Below, piece by piece: positions 17,836 to 27,966 of a stretch of 41,231 bases of DNA. The translations under genes and the position numbers were made by a program. The notes under the pieces were generated by a model, which made no database searches, was not told the DNA's origin, and worked only from the letters and a program-made list of their open reading frames with translations. Within the stretch, counting starts at the first letter, position 1, and every line of letters starts with the position of its first letter. Origin of the DNA: Pseudomonadota bacterium (GTDB taxonomy: Bacteria > Pseudomonadota > Gammaproteobacteria > Steroidobacterales > Steroidobacteraceae); assembly GCA_025356815.1 (NCBI GenBank), contig JANXQL010000130.1, forward strand, positions 1 through 41,231, in the 5' to 3' direction.

Positions 17836-18060
17836 TCAGTGCTGGTCGGTATACGGCAGCAGCGCCAGGAAGCGCGCCCGCTTGACCGCCTCGGCCAGCT
17901 GACGCTGGTAGAACGAGCGCGTGCCGGTGATCCGGCTCGGCACGATCTTGCCAGTCTCGGTGATGTAGTTCTTCAGCGTACCCAGATCTTTGTAGTCGAT
18001 CTGCTCGACGCCGTCCGCAGTGAACTTGCAGAACTTCTTGCGGCGAAAATAACGGGCCAT
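17836..18060 (-). CDS. rpsR: 30S ribosomal protein S18
   Basis: S18 pairs with S6 on the small-subunit platform. The 74-residue product starts [17 protein letters not shown], contains the single-Cys FCKF of zinc-free S18 forms, and has the conserved [12 protein letters not shown] and [20 protein letters not shown] segments. It lies 15 bp after rpsF, with no priB gene between as there is in enterobacteria. Confidence 0.98.
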   Translation of the reverse strand: MARYFRRKKFCKFTADGVEQIDYKDLGTLKNYITETGKIVPSRITGTRSFYQRQLAEAVKRARFLALLPYTDQH

Positions 18061-18075
18061 GTGCGTGCTCCTGGA

Positions 18076-18552
18076 TTACTCGCGCGGGGCGCGGTCGTCG
18101 CGGTCGTCGCGGCGGGAAGGACGATCACCGCGATCACCGCGATCACCCCGGTCACCGCGGTCACCGCGGTCACCGCGGTCGTCACGGTCGTCGCGGTCGT
18201 CGCGATCGCCACGGGTGTCCTCGCCCTTGTCGTCGCCGGCCTTCGCCATCGGCGAGGGTTCGGTGACAGCCGTATCGACGCGCGTCGTCAGGTGACGGAT
18301 CACGGCATCCGAGAAGCGGAACGAACCCTCAAGCTCGGTCAGCACCTTGCCGTCGCACTCGATGTTCATCAGCACGTAGTGGGCCTTGTGGACCTTGGAG
18401 ATCGGGAAAGCCAGCTGACGCCGACCCCAATCCTCAACGCGATGCACATTGCCGCCGCCCGCCGTGATCATGCCCTTGTAGCGCTCGATCATGGCCGGGA
18501 CCTGCTCGCTCTGGTCCGGATGGACCAGGAACACGATCTCGTAATGTCTCAT
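18076..18552 (-). CDS. rpsF: 30S ribosomal protein S6 with a long Gly-Asp-Arg repeat tail
   Basis: S6 binds S18 and 16S rRNA on the platform. The first 100 residues form a standard S6 domain ([43 protein letters not shown]). The remaining 58 residues are a charged tail: [15 protein letters not shown], then consecutive GDR/DDR triplets from residue 116 to 144 and another pair at 149-154. E. coli S6 also has a flexible acidic C-terminus that RimK extends with glutamate, but this Arg/Asp composition is different. The triplets are encoded by a 9-bp DNA repeat, so length may vary. It is the first gene of the ribosomal operon. Confidence 0.97.
   Translation of the reverse strand: MRHYEIVFLVHPDQSEQVPAMIERYKGMITAGGGNVHRVEDWGRRQLAFPISKVHKAHYVLMNIECDGKVLTELEGSFRFSDAVIRHLTTRVDTAVTEPSPMAKAGDDKGEDTRGDRDDRDDRDDRGDRGDRGDRGDRGDRGDRPSRRDDRDDRAPRE
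18091..18207. repeat. 9-bp tandem repeat encoding the S6 GDR/DDR tail
   Basis: On the plus strand units of the type CGCGGTCAC, with variants carrying GAT or GTC, follow each other almost without interruption from about 18121 to 18207, with a few more units at 18091-18108. Each unit encodes one GDR or DDR triplet on the minus strand. Multiples of 9 bp keep the reading frame, so slippage would change only tail length. Confidence 0.85.
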
Positions 18553-18658
18553 GGGTACTCCCTATGGCTGTGAGCTGCGGGGCTGAGACGGCCGTTGCAG
18601 CAGGGGAATCAATAACTTAGATGCGATCTTCGAGACCCCAAGGGTCACGGAGCCGCCT

Positions 18659-18687
18659 AGTGTAGGTGGCAGGATCGCTCGACGCAA
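18659..18687 (-). promoter_or_regulatory. Likely promoter of the rpsF operon
   Basis: On the minus strand TTGCGT (18687-18682) and TACACT (18664-18659) are separated by 17 bp. Transcription would start near 18652 and leave a leader of about 100 nt before the rpsF ATG at 18552. S6:S18 binds rpsF leaders in many bacteria, but I could not identify the binding structure here. Confidence 0.6.
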
Positions 18688-18705
18688 GTTGAAAAGCCAG
18701 CCTGC

Positions 18706-19461
18706 TCAGCGGCTTGCGGCAATCGTGGCCCGTTGGCGCAGCGCCTCGTAGAGCATGACCCCGGCGGCGACCGAGACGTTCAGGCTCTCGACGGCCCCGA
18801 GCATCGGCAGCTTCACCACCACGTCGCACTGGTCGCGGGTAAGCCTGCGCATGCCCGCCCCTTCCGCGCCCAGCACGAGTGCCAGTGGTCCTTTGAGGTC
18901 CGCCGCGTAGTGCAGCGTGTCGGCCTCGCCGTCGGAGCCGACGATCCACACGCCCTGATCCTTCAGCGCCCGCAGGAAGCGCGCGAGGTTGGTGACCTGC
19001 ACGAACGGCACCGTCTCGGCGGCGCCCGCGGCGACCTTGCGCACGACCGGCGTGAGCCCCGTCGCCCGGTCGCGCGGCACGATCACGGCATCGGCGCCCA
19101 CTGCATCGGCGCTGCGCAGGCACGCGCCGAGGTTGTGCGGATCCTGCACGCCATCGAGTACCAGCAGCAGCGGCGGCCGGCCGCTCGCGTCCAGCCGGAT
19201 CAGCAGGTCATCCTCGTCCAGCGGCTTCGCTGCGATGACCCGCGCGACGATCCCCTGGTGCACCTGCCCCGGCGCGAGCGCGTCCAGTTCCGCCGGCGGG
19301 CGCGACTCGACCTTCACGCCGTGCTCGCGCGCAAGCTCGAGCAGTTCCTGCACACGCTTGTCGTTGCGGCCCGCCTGCAGCACCAGCCGCTGCACATCGG
19401 CGGGACGCCGCGTCAGCAGCGCGCGCACCGCATGCACGCCATAGACGGTCTCTTCGCTCAT
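18706..19461 (-). CDS. rlmB: 23S rRNA (guanosine-2251-2'-O)-methyltransferase
   Basis: RlmB methylates G2251 in the P-loop of 23S rRNA. The 251-residue SpoU-type SPOUT enzyme has an N-terminal L30e-like RNA substrate-binding domain (residues 1-75, starting VYGVHAVRALL) and a trefoil-knot methyltransferase domain. Its three motifs are LDGVQDPHNLGACLRSADA (about 107-125), LVLGAEGAGMRRL and LPMLGAVESLNVSVAAGVMLYEALRQR. The ATG overlaps the rnr stop (ATGA), the usual rnr-rlmB pair. Confidence 0.97.
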   Translation of the reverse strand: MSEETVYGVHAVRALLTRRPADVQRLVLQAGRNDKRVQELLELAREHGVKVESRPPAELDALAPGQVHQGIVARVIAAKPLDEDDLLIRLDASGRPPLLLVLDGVQDPHNLGACLRSADAVGADAVIVPRDRATGLTPVVRKVAAGAAETVPFVQVTNLARFLRALKDQGVWIVGSDGEADTLHYAADLKGPLALVLGAEGAGMRRLTRDQCDVVVKLPMLGAVESLNVSVAAGVMLYEALRQRATIAASR

Positions 19462-21797
19462 CGTGCCTTACCCTTGCGTGAACCCCGACCCTTGCGCCCG
19501 CCGCCACTGCTCTTGGCGGACTTGGTCGCCTTGCGCGGCGCCGTCGGTCGCGCGGCACCGGCCGCGGCCGCCTCGGGCTGCCTGTCGCGACGGCGCGGAT
19601 GGTAGGCCGCCTCGGTCTTGCCGACCAGCTCGAAATCGATCTTGCGCTCGGATGGATCGACCCGCGCAACCTTGACGGTCAGCACATCGCCGAGCGTGTA
19701 GCGCTCGCCGCTGCGTTCGCCGACCAGCGCCTTGCGATCCTCCTCGTAGCGGAAGTAGTCGCGGCCGAGGTTGGCGACGTGCACGAGGCCGTCCACCTGC
19801 AGTCCCTGCAACTGCACGAACAGCCCGAAATCAGTGACGCCGGTGACCACGCCCGGGAACGTCTGGCCGAGCCGGTCGCGCATGAACTCGCACTTGAGGA
19901 ACGCGACGACGTCGCGAGCGGCCTCGTCGGCGCGGCGCTCGCGCATCGAGCACTCCTGACCGAACTGCTCCATCTGCTTGGCCGGATGCTCGAAGTTGTC
20001 GGCGGTACCGTCCTCGAGCGCATGGCGGATCGCGCGGTGCACGAGCAGGTCCGGGTAACGGCGGATCGGCGAGGTGAAGTGCGCGTAGGCGTCCAGGGCG
20101 AGGCCGAAGTGCCCAATGTTCTCCGGCTGGTACACGGCCTGCGCGAGCGAGCGGATGATCATGCTCTCCAGCAGCGCCGCGTCAGGCCGGTCCTGCACCT
20201 GCTTGAGCAGCTTGGCGAGCTTGAGCGGATCGAGGTCGCCCTCGGTTTCCAGCAGCAGCCCGCGCGTGGCGAGGAAGCGCTTGAGTTCGACGATGCGATC
20301 CTCGTCGGGCTGCGCATGCACCCGAAACAGCGCCGGCATGCCGTGCTTCTTGAGGAACCGCGCCGCCTCGACGTTGGCGGCGATCATGCACTCCTCGATC
20401 AGGCGGTGGGCGTCGTTGCGCGGATAGCTGCGCAGGTCGGCGACGTGCCCGTCCTCGCCGACGACCACCTTGACCTCGGCCGACTCGAAGTCGAGCGCAC
20501 CGCGCTCCTCGCGCCGGCGCCGGAACGCGCGGTAGACGTCGTACAGCGACTCGAGCGAGCCGAGCACCGGGGCTGAAAGCTCCGCACGCACGTCGGCCGC
20601 GCGGTCGATGAGCGCCGCAGCCGCCCGCGAATAGGTGAGTCGCGCGTGCGAGCGCATCAGCGCGGAGAAGAACTTCGCGCGGGTCACCTTGCCGTCGCGG
20701 CTGACCGCAAGCTCGGCGACCAGGCACGCGCGATCGACCGCCGGCATCAGCGAGCACAGGTGGTTCGACAGCTGCTCGGGCAACATCGGCAGCACGCGAT
20801 TGGGGAAGTACACGCTGGTCGCACGCTCGCGCGCCTCGGCATCCAGTGCGGAGCCCGGGCGCACGTAGTGGCTGACGTCGGCGATCGCGACCAGCAGGCG
20901 CCAGCCGCCCCGCGTGGGCTCGGCAAACACCGCGTCGTCGAAGTCACGCGCGTCCTCGCCGTCGATGGTCACCAGCGGCACGGCGCGCAGGTCGATGCGT
21001 CGGCCCAGGCCCGCGGCATCGACGGTCTTGCCGAACTTGCGCGCCTCGCGCACCACCGCCGCCGGGAACTCGTGCGGCAGCTGGTGCGAGGCGATCGCAA
21101 GCTCCACCGCCGTTTGGGCGACGCCTTCCTCCGGCAGTACGCGGGCGATGCGCCCGACCGCCTCCGAGTAGCGGCTTGGCGGCTCGACGATCTCGGCGAC
21201 GACGAGGCTGCCGTGGCCGGCACCTGCGCGATCCTTGGAGGGGATGATCACCCGCTGGCTGATGCGGCGATTGTCCGACTCGACGAAGCCGATGCCGTGC
21301 TCGAGGTGGAAGCGACCCGCTACCTGCCGGGTCTTGCGCTCGAGCACCTCGACGATCTCACCCTGCTTGCGGTTGCGGGCGTCGACGCCGACGATGCGGA
21401 CCGCGACCCGGTCACCGTGCATCACCTGGCGCATTTGCGCCGGCGGCAGGAAGGCGTCGTCCGAGCCGTCGTCGGGGATCAGAAAGCCAAAGCCGTCGCG
21501 ATGGCCGACGACGCGGCCGGTGCGCAGCGCGACTCGATCGATCAGCAGGTACTCGTCGCGGCGGTTGCGCAGCAACTGGCCGTCGCGAACCATCGCGCCG
21601 AGGCGCTTGTCGAGCGCGAGCCGCAGGCCCTTGTCGCGCAGCTTCAGCGCCTCGGCGAGGCCGTCTGCGGTCAGCGGCGCGCCGGCCTGGGTGAGCACCT
21701 CGAGCAGGTATTCGCGGCTCGGAATGGGCTTTTCGTAACGTTCGGCCTCGGCCGTCTGACGCGAATCGGCGCGTCGCCAGTGTGTGTGTTGTGTCAT
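19458..21797 (-). CDS. rnr: Ribonuclease R
   Basis: RNase R is a processive 3'-5' exoribonuclease that degrades structured RNA and takes part in rRNA and tmRNA-linked quality control. The 779-residue protein has an N-terminal helix-turn-helix (about 25-85), cold-shock domains (about 90-220), the RNB catalytic domain with the Mg-binding aspartates in DGEDARDFDDAV (279-290), an S1 domain (VVTGVTDFGLFVQLQGLQVDGLVH) and a basic tail (KATKSAKSSGGGRKGRGSR). The start MTQHTHWRRADSR at 21797 is chosen. The frame is open upstream as far as 21977, but that part is antisense to the tRNA-Leu gene. No clear ribosome site precedes 21797. Confidence 0.95.
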   Translation of the reverse strand: MTQHTHWRRADSRQTAEAERYEKPIPSREYLLEVLTQAGAPLTADGLAEALKLRDKGLRLALDKRLGAMVRDGQLLRNRRDEYLLIDRVALRTGRVVGHRDGFGFLIPDDGSDDAFLPPAQMRQVMHGDRVAVRIVGVDARNRKQGEIVEVLERKTRQVAGRFHLEHGIGFVESDNRRISQRVIIPSKDRAGAGHGSLVVAEIVEPPSRYSEAVGRIARVLPEEGVAQTAVELAIASHQLPHEFPAAVVREARKFGKTVDAAGLGRRIDLRAVPLVTIDGEDARDFDDAVFAEPTRGGWRLLVAIADVSHYVRPGSALDAEARERATSVYFPNRVLPMLPEQLSNHLCSLMPAVDRACLVAELAVSRDGKVTRAKFFSALMRSHARLTYSRAAAALIDRAADVRAELSAPVLGSLESLYDVYRAFRRRREERGALDFESAEVKVVVGEDGHVADLRSYPRNDAHRLIEECMIAANVEAARFLKKHGMPALFRVHAQPDEDRIVELKRFLATRGLLLETEGDLDPLKLAKLLKQVQDRPDAALLESMIIRSLAQAVYQPENIGHFGLALDAYAHFTSPIRRYPDLLVHRAIRHALEDGTADNFEHPAKQMEQFGQECSMRERRADEAARDVVAFLKCEFMRDRLGQTFPGVVTGVTDFGLFVQLQGLQVDGLVHVANLGRDYFRYEEDRKALVGERSGERYTLGDVLTVKVARVDPSERKIDFELVGKTEAAYHPRRRDRQPEAAAAGAARPTAPRKATKSAKSSGGGRKGRGSRKGKAR

Positions 21798-21880
21798 TTG
21801 CGTGTCGCGGCGCCCCACGGGGGCGACCGCCAGAATCCTTGTGTATGCATGAGTCCCTAGCTGGGGACATAACTCGTCGA

Positions 21881-21909
21881 TTGACAGCGGGGGCACCACT
21901 GCGTAAATT
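21881..21909 (+). promoter_or_regulatory. Sigma-70 promoter of tRNA-Leu
   Basis: A consensus TTGACA at 21881-21886 and TAAATT at 21904-21909 are spaced by exactly 17 bp. The following CCGCGCC is a GC-rich discriminator, as in stable RNA promoters under stringent control. The expected start is about 35 bases before the tRNA. Confidence 0.88.
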
Positions 21910-21949
21910 TCCGCGCCTCGTTCCCCGGCATTCCGGGGACCGGCACCTT

Positions 21950-22034
<85 letters not shown>

Positions 22035-22150
22035 TCCCCCGCCTCCGCGCGGGGGGGCGTTGGCGCAAGAGCCGGCCGAACCTCCCCATTGTGCGGCATT
22101 CCGGGCGCCGCGTGCAGACGGATTGTCCGATATCCCTAAGGATGGGCCCC

Positions 22151-22525
22151 ATGCGCACCGCGACCCTGCTTCTCGCCGCTGTCCTCGCCGGTTGCGCAGC
22201 CGCGCCCCAGACGCAGGTCCCGCCCCCCGCCGCAACCTCGTCGCCAGCCCCCGCGGCCAAGGCCGCGCCCGGCGCCAAGACCGCACCGCCGGCCGGCATC
22301 TCGGCTGAGTTGTATTCGCGCGCCCTGGAAAACGGCTACCGCGCGCGTGAACACAAGGGCGCGACGCTGTTTTGCAAGACCGAGGCGCCGATCGGCTCCC
22401 GAATCCAGAAGGACACCTGTGTGTCCGTCGACCAGCTGGAGGAATCCATCCGCCAGGCGGAGCTCGTCCGTGACCGGATGCGCCGTGGCACCACTTGCGC
22501 CAAGGCGGACTGCGGCGGCGGCTGA
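22151..22525 (+). CDS. Small putative lipoprotein with four cysteines, function unknown
   Basis: The 124-residue product has a lipoprotein signal (MRTATLLLAAVLAGC, lipobox LAGC with Cys15), then a Pro/Ala-rich linker (residues 16-48) and a small domain (about 50-124). That domain has four cysteines, in LFCKTEAP, KDTCVSVDQ, TTCAKADC near the end, which could form disulfides. AAGGA at 22138-22142 selects ATG 22151 over the ATG at 22142. I do not recognise a named family. It sits downstream of tRNA-Leu and converges with purA. Confidence 0.75.
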   Translation: MRTATLLLAAVLAGCAAAPQTQVPPPAATSSPAPAAKAAPGAKTAPPAGISAELYSRALENGYRAREHKGATLFCKTEAPIGSRIQKDTCVSVDQLEESIRQAELVRDRMRRGTTCAKADCGGG

Positions 22526-22572
22526 TTGACCCGGGCCGACCGCGGGCCTGGGGGCGCGGGATCGGCTGGTGT

Positions 22573-24094
<1,522 letters not shown>

Positions 24095-24128
24095 CCGCCC
24101 GCCGCGTCGCGCCGCCCGCGCCCCGCGT

Positions 24129-24998
24129 TCACTTCGCGGACGGGTCGCGCAGGTACTTGAAGAACTGGCTGTCCGGCGACACGACCATCATGTCGCCGTC
24201 CTTGCCGAGCGTTTTGCGGTAGGCCTGCAAGCTGCGGTAGAACGCGTAGAACTCGCCGTTGTGACCGGCTGCGGCGGCATAGATGCCCGCCGCACGCGCA
24301 TCGCCCTCGCCACGGACCTTCTCCGCGTCGCGGGCCGCCTGCGACAGGATCTCGGTGCGCTGGCGATCGGACTCCGCGCGAATCTTGATCGCCTGCTCCT
24401 CGCCCTCGGCCCGCAGCTGCGCGGCCTGGCGGGCGAAGTCGGACTCCATGCGCTTGAACACCGAGTCGCTGACGTCGTCCGGCAGGTCGATGCGCTTGAC
24501 GCGCACGTCGATGAGCGCGACGCCGAGCTGCTTGACGCTGTTGCCGGCGAAGGTCTGCACGTCGCCGATCAGCTCGGTGCGCTCGGCGGCGACCACCTGC
24601 TGGATGGTGTTGCGCGCGATCGTGCCCTTCAGGCCGTCCTTGACGATCTCGGCGAGGCGATCCGCCGCCACACCCTCGTTGCCGCCGGTCGCGCGGTAGT
24701 ACTGGGCCACGTCGGCGATGCGCCACTTCACGTAGAAGTCGACGTTGAGGATCTTGCCCTCGCTCGTCAGGAACTGCTCGGCGGGGTAGTTGCGCGTCAT
24801 CAGGCGCTTCTCGAACTTCTCCACCGTCTGCACCAGCGGCAGCCGGAAGTGCAGTCCCGGCGTGTAGTCGGAGCGCACCAGCTCACCGAGCTGCAGGTTG
24901 ATGGCGTACTCGGTCTCACGGACCACGAACAAGCTCTGCACGGCCAGCAGCAGCACGATGGCCGCGACGACGGCGAGCACTATCTTGCGAGAGGTCAT
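24129..24998 (-). CDS. hflC: HflC, protease modulator
   Basis: HflC forms with HflK a large SPFH (band 7) cage in the inner membrane around FtsH and affects its proteolysis. The 289-residue protein has one N-terminal membrane helix (residues 6-25) followed by the SPFH domain (ETEYAINLQLGELVRSDYTPGLHFRLP) and a helical region with EQAIKIRAESDRQRTEIL. ATG 24998 overlaps the hflK stop by one base (TGATG). A longer frame upstream lies inside hflK and is rejected. Confidence 0.96.
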   Translation of the reverse strand: MTSRKIVLAVVAAIVLLLAVQSLFVVRETEYAINLQLGELVRSDYTPGLHFRLPLVQTVEKFEKRLMTRNYPAEQFLTSEGKILNVDFYVKWRIADVAQYYRATGGNEGVAADRLAEIVKDGLKGTIARNTIQQVVAAERTELIGDVQTFAGNSVKQLGVALIDVRVKRIDLPDDVSDSVFKRMESDFARQAAQLRAEGEEQAIKIRAESDRQRTEILSQAARDAEKVRGEGDARAAGIYAAAAGHNGEFYAFYRSLQAYRKTLGKDGDMMVVSPDSQFFKYLRDPSAK

Positions 24999-26170
24999 CA
25001 GCGATTCCCCCGGGCGCGCGTGCGCGCGTCGGCTGCCGCGTCCACCGATTCCTTCTGCGCCTGGTTCGGCAGCACCGTGACCTCCGGCAGCGTCGTCGGC
25101 GACCTGGCCGCGTCGCCGGACCTGCGATCGAGCAGCTTGTCCAGCGGCAGATACAGCATGTTGCCGTTGCCCTTGGCATCGACGAACACCTTGCCGGGGT
25201 TGCCGAGTACGGTCTCCATCGTCTCGAGGTACAGCCGCTGGCGCGTGACGGCTGGCGCCTTCTCGTAGGCGACCGCGAGTTGCGCGAAGCGCGAACCCTC
25301 GCCCTCCGCGTCGGCAACGATCCGCTGCCGGTAGGCCTCGGCATCCAGCAGCTGCCGTTCGGCCGTGCCGCGGGCGCGCGGCAGGATATCGCTGGAGTAG
25401 GTCTCGGCGTCGACGCGCAGTCGGTCCTTGTCCTCGCGCGCCTTGATCGCGTCCTTCTGCGAGGGCGCCACCTGCTCGGGAACGCTGACGTCCTGCAGGT
25501 TGACGCCGATGACCTCGAGGCCGGACTTGTAACTGTCGAGCGTCCGCTGGATCAGCTGGCGCGTGCGCACCGCGATCTGCTGGCGGCCCTGCTCGAGCAC
25601 GAAGTCGAGCTTGTTCTGGCCGACGATCTCGCGGATCGCGCTTTCTGAGACCTCGCCGAGGGTGAGCTGCGGGTCGACGATGTTGAACACGAAGGCCTGC
25701 GGGTTGGAACGGCGGTACTGCACGGCAATATTGATGACGACGAGCGCCTGGTCGAGCGTCAGCATCCGTGTGCGGTCGGTGAAGCTGAGCACTTCCTGGG
25801 TGTTGACCAACTGCTTGGACTCGATCGGCCACGGCAGCCGGACGTTCGGGCCCTCGCCGGTGAGACGGTCAAAGCGGCCGAAGCGCGTGACCACGGCCTT
25901 CTCCGCGGGACCGACGAGGTAGAAGCCGCTGGCGAACCAGACCGCGACGACGAGCGCAGCGATCATGCCGATCGAGGCGCCGAAGTGGCCACCGTCGCCA
26001 CCGCGGCCACCGCTGTCCGTCGCGGACGGACGCCCGGCGAACAGCTCAGCGAAGCGCTTGCGCAGGTGGCGCACGATCTCGTCGAGGTCGGGTGGCCCGC
26101 CCTCGGGCTTGCGGTCCCAGGGGTTGCGTGGACCCGGATTCTTGTTGCCGCCCGATTCGTTCCAGGACAT
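24998..26170 (-). CDS. hflK: HflK, FtsH protease activity modulator
   Basis: HflK is the partner of HflC in the FtsH cage. The 390-residue protein has a Gly/Pro-rich cytoplasmic N-terminus (MSWNESGGNKNPGPRNPWDRK), a membrane helix (about residues 67-87) and an SPFH domain (GPAEKAVVTRFGRFDRLTGEGPNVRLPWPIE), then a long helical coil (about 220-290) with EAYRQRIVADAEGEGSRF. The C-terminus is polar and disordered-looking. It is the first gene of the hflK-hflC pair, 35 bp after hflX. Confidence 0.97.
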   Translation of the reverse strand: MSWNESGGNKNPGPRNPWDRKPEGGPPDLDEIVRHLRKRFAELFAGRPSATDSGGRGGDGGHFGASIGMIAALVVAVWFASGFYLVGPAEKAVVTRFGRFDRLTGEGPNVRLPWPIESKQLVNTQEVLSFTDRTRMLTLDQALVVINIAVQYRRSNPQAFVFNIVDPQLTLGEVSESAIREIVGQNKLDFVLEQGRQQIAVRTRQLIQRTLDSYKSGLEVIGVNLQDVSVPEQVAPSQKDAIKAREDKDRLRVDAETYSSDILPRARGTAERQLLDAEAYRQRIVADAEGEGSRFAQLAVAYEKAPAVTRQRLYLETMETVLGNPGKVFVDAKGNGNMLYLPLDKLLDRRSGDAARSPTTLPEVTVLPNQAQKESVDAAADARTRARGNR

Positions 26171-26205
26171 GAAGTCGTTCCGTAGAGAGCTCTAGGGCGC
26201 GGGAC

Positions 26206-27549
26206 TCAGAGCGAGGGGGCCGCGGCAGCCGGTGATTGTAGGAAGGCGCCTGCGGCGATACAAGGCGCATGCTCGCCCAGATCGGGACGATCAAGGCCCT
26301 CGCGTCGGCACAGGTCGTCCAGGTCGCGCTCGGCGAGCTCCAGGGACAGCTGCCAGCCGCCGTCCTCGGCCGGGGTCTCCGCAAGCACCGCGCCGCGCCG
26401 GAAGAGCTCCGCCCGGGCGCGGCCATGCCGCGGCCCGAGGTGCAGCGCAAGCCGCACCAGCCGCGCGCCGAAGCGCTCGGCGAGGGCTCCCTGCAGCAGG
26501 TCGAGGCCCGCCCCGGTCGCGGCGGACAGCCAGACGCGGTTGACGACCCCGTCCGCATCGCGCTCGAGGCGGGGGCTCTCGCCCAGCAGGTCGATCTTGT
26601 TGTAGACCTCCAGCTGCGGCACGTCGCCCGCGCCGATGCTGGCGAGGACCTCGTTGACGGTGGCGATGCGCTCGCCCCGCTCCGGGTCCGCCGCGTCGAT
26701 GACATGCAGGTGCAGCTGCGCCTCGCGCGCTTCCAGCAGCGTCGAGCGGAACGCCGCGACGAGCTCGTGCGGCAGAGCACGAACGAAGCCGACGGTATCG
26801 GCGAGCACGATTTCAGGGCAGTGCGCCAGCTTCAGCCGCCGCACGGTCGGATCGAGCGTCGCAAACAGCTGGTCGGCCGCGTAGCTCGCAGCACCGGTGA
26901 GCACGTTGAACAGCGTCGACTTGCCGGCGTTGGTATAGCCGACGATCGCGGCGCCGGGGATGGGCACTTCCTTGCGGGTCTGCCGGCCGGTGTCGCGCTG
27001 CTGCGCGAGCTTCTGCAGACGTCGATTCAGCGTGCGCACGCGGTTCGCGATCAGGCGCCGGTCCGACTCGAGCTGCGTCTCGCCGGGACCGCGCATACCG
27101 ATGCCGCCCTTCTGGCGCTCGAGGTGGGTCCAACCCCGCACCAGCCGGGTCTGCAGGTGCTTGAGCTGGGCCAGCTCCACCTGCAGCTTGCCCTCGTGGC
27201 TGCGGGCACGCTGGGCGAAGATGTCGAGGATCAGCCCGCTGCGGTCGAGGACCCTCCGTCCGGTGAGCTTCTCAAGGTTGCGCTCCTGGCTGGGCGAGAG
27301 CGCGTGATCGACGAGAATCACATCGGCCGACAGCTCCTCGGCCCGCGCCTTCAGTTCCTCGGCCTTGCCGCTGCCGACGTAGAAGCGCGGATCAGGATGC
27401 TGGCGGGACCCGGTGACGACGCCGACCGGCACCGCGCCTGCGGACGAGGCCAGCGCCGACAGTTCCTCGAGCTCCGCCGGCGCTGGCTGGCCGCCACTGC
27501 CGATTCGGACCAAGAGGGCCCGTTCGCCACTGCGCGGCCGGTCAAACAC
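26206..27549 (-). CDS. hflX: GTPase HflX
   Basis: HflX is a ribosome-splitting GTPase that acts on stalled 70S particles, for example after heat stress. The 447-residue protein has the N-terminal HflX domain (about 1-195, with FYVGSGKAEELKARAEELSADVIL and RGPGETQLESDRRLI) and the G domain: P-loop GYTNAGKSTLFN, switch ADTVGFVRALPHELV and YNKIDLL. A C-terminal extension of about 90 residues follows. The start is GTG at 27549 with GGAG eight bases upstream. It lies between hfq and hflK as in E. coli. Confidence 0.96.
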   Translation of the reverse strand: MFDRPRSGERALLVRIGSGGQPAPAELEELSALASSAGAVPVGVVTGSRQHPDPRFYVGSGKAEELKARAEELSADVILVDHALSPSQERNLEKLTGRRVLDRSGLILDIFAQRARSHEGKLQVELAQLKHLQTRLVRGWTHLERQKGGIGMRGPGETQLESDRRLIANRVRTLNRRLQKLAQQRDTGRQTRKEVPIPGAAIVGYTNAGKSTLFNVLTGAASYAADQLFATLDPTVRRLKLAHCPEIVLADTVGFVRALPHELVAAFRSTLLEAREAQLHLHVIDAADPERGERIATVNEVLASIGAGDVPQLEVYNKIDLLGESPRLERDADGVVNRVWLSAATGAGLDLLQGALAERFGARLVRLALHLGPRHGRARAELFRRGAVLAETPAEDGGWQLSLELAERDLDDLCRREGLDRPDLGEHAPCIAAGAFLQSPAAAAPSL

Positions 27550-27579
27550 CGAGGTACTCCGGCCGCCGGCCGCAGGCGA

Positions 27580-27837
27580 TCATTCGACGACCGGGTCCTC
27601 GGTGATCTCTCCGCTCTCGCCGGTGGACAGGCGTACGTTGCGCGCCGGCACGACCGTCGAGATCGCGTGCTTATAGACCATCTGGCTGACGCTGTTACGA
27701 AGGAGCACGACGAACTGGTCGAAAGAATCGATGTGGCCTTGCAGCTTGATGCCGTTCACCAGGTAGATGGACACGGGCACCCGCTCTTTGCGCAGCGCGT
27801 TCAGGAAGGGATCCTGCAGGGACTGGCCTTTGGCCAT
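27580..27837 (-). CDS. hfq: RNA chaperone Hfq
   Basis: Hfq is the hexameric Sm-like protein that pairs small RNAs with mRNAs. The 85-residue protein contains Sm1 ([26 protein letters not shown]) and Sm2 ([13 protein letters not shown]) with the distal and proximal RNA-binding residues Gln8, Tyr25, Lys31 and the YKH motif. AAGGAG is 8 bases before the ATG at 27837 ([13 protein letters not shown]) and only 2 bases before an upstream ATG at 27843, so 27837 is preferred. The short acidic tail [13 protein letters not shown] is compact compared with E. coli Hfq. Confidence 0.98.
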   Translation of the reverse strand: MAKGQSLQDPFLNALRKERVPVSIYLVNGIKLQGHIDSFDQFVVLLRNSVSQMVYKHAISTVVPARNVRLSTGESGEITEDPVVE

Positions 27838-27966
27838 CGTCATATCTCCTTGTTTTTTATTCGGAAAGCGCCGTCGTCACTGAAGCCTTCCATGGCCCGC
27901 GACAACATGTACCAGACCCATTGGCCAGTTACATGGGGACAGAAAGTAAAAATACTAGCACAGCGA

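Noticed and set aside
18091-18213. Short repeats that might be a CRISPR array
   Set aside because: The unit is 9 bp without spacers and encodes the tail of S6 in frame.
27844-27966. A promoter or small RNA between miaA and hfq
   Set aside because: A TGCTAGTAT block at 27952-27960 on the minus strand is -10-like but has no -35, and the rest shows nothing convincing.
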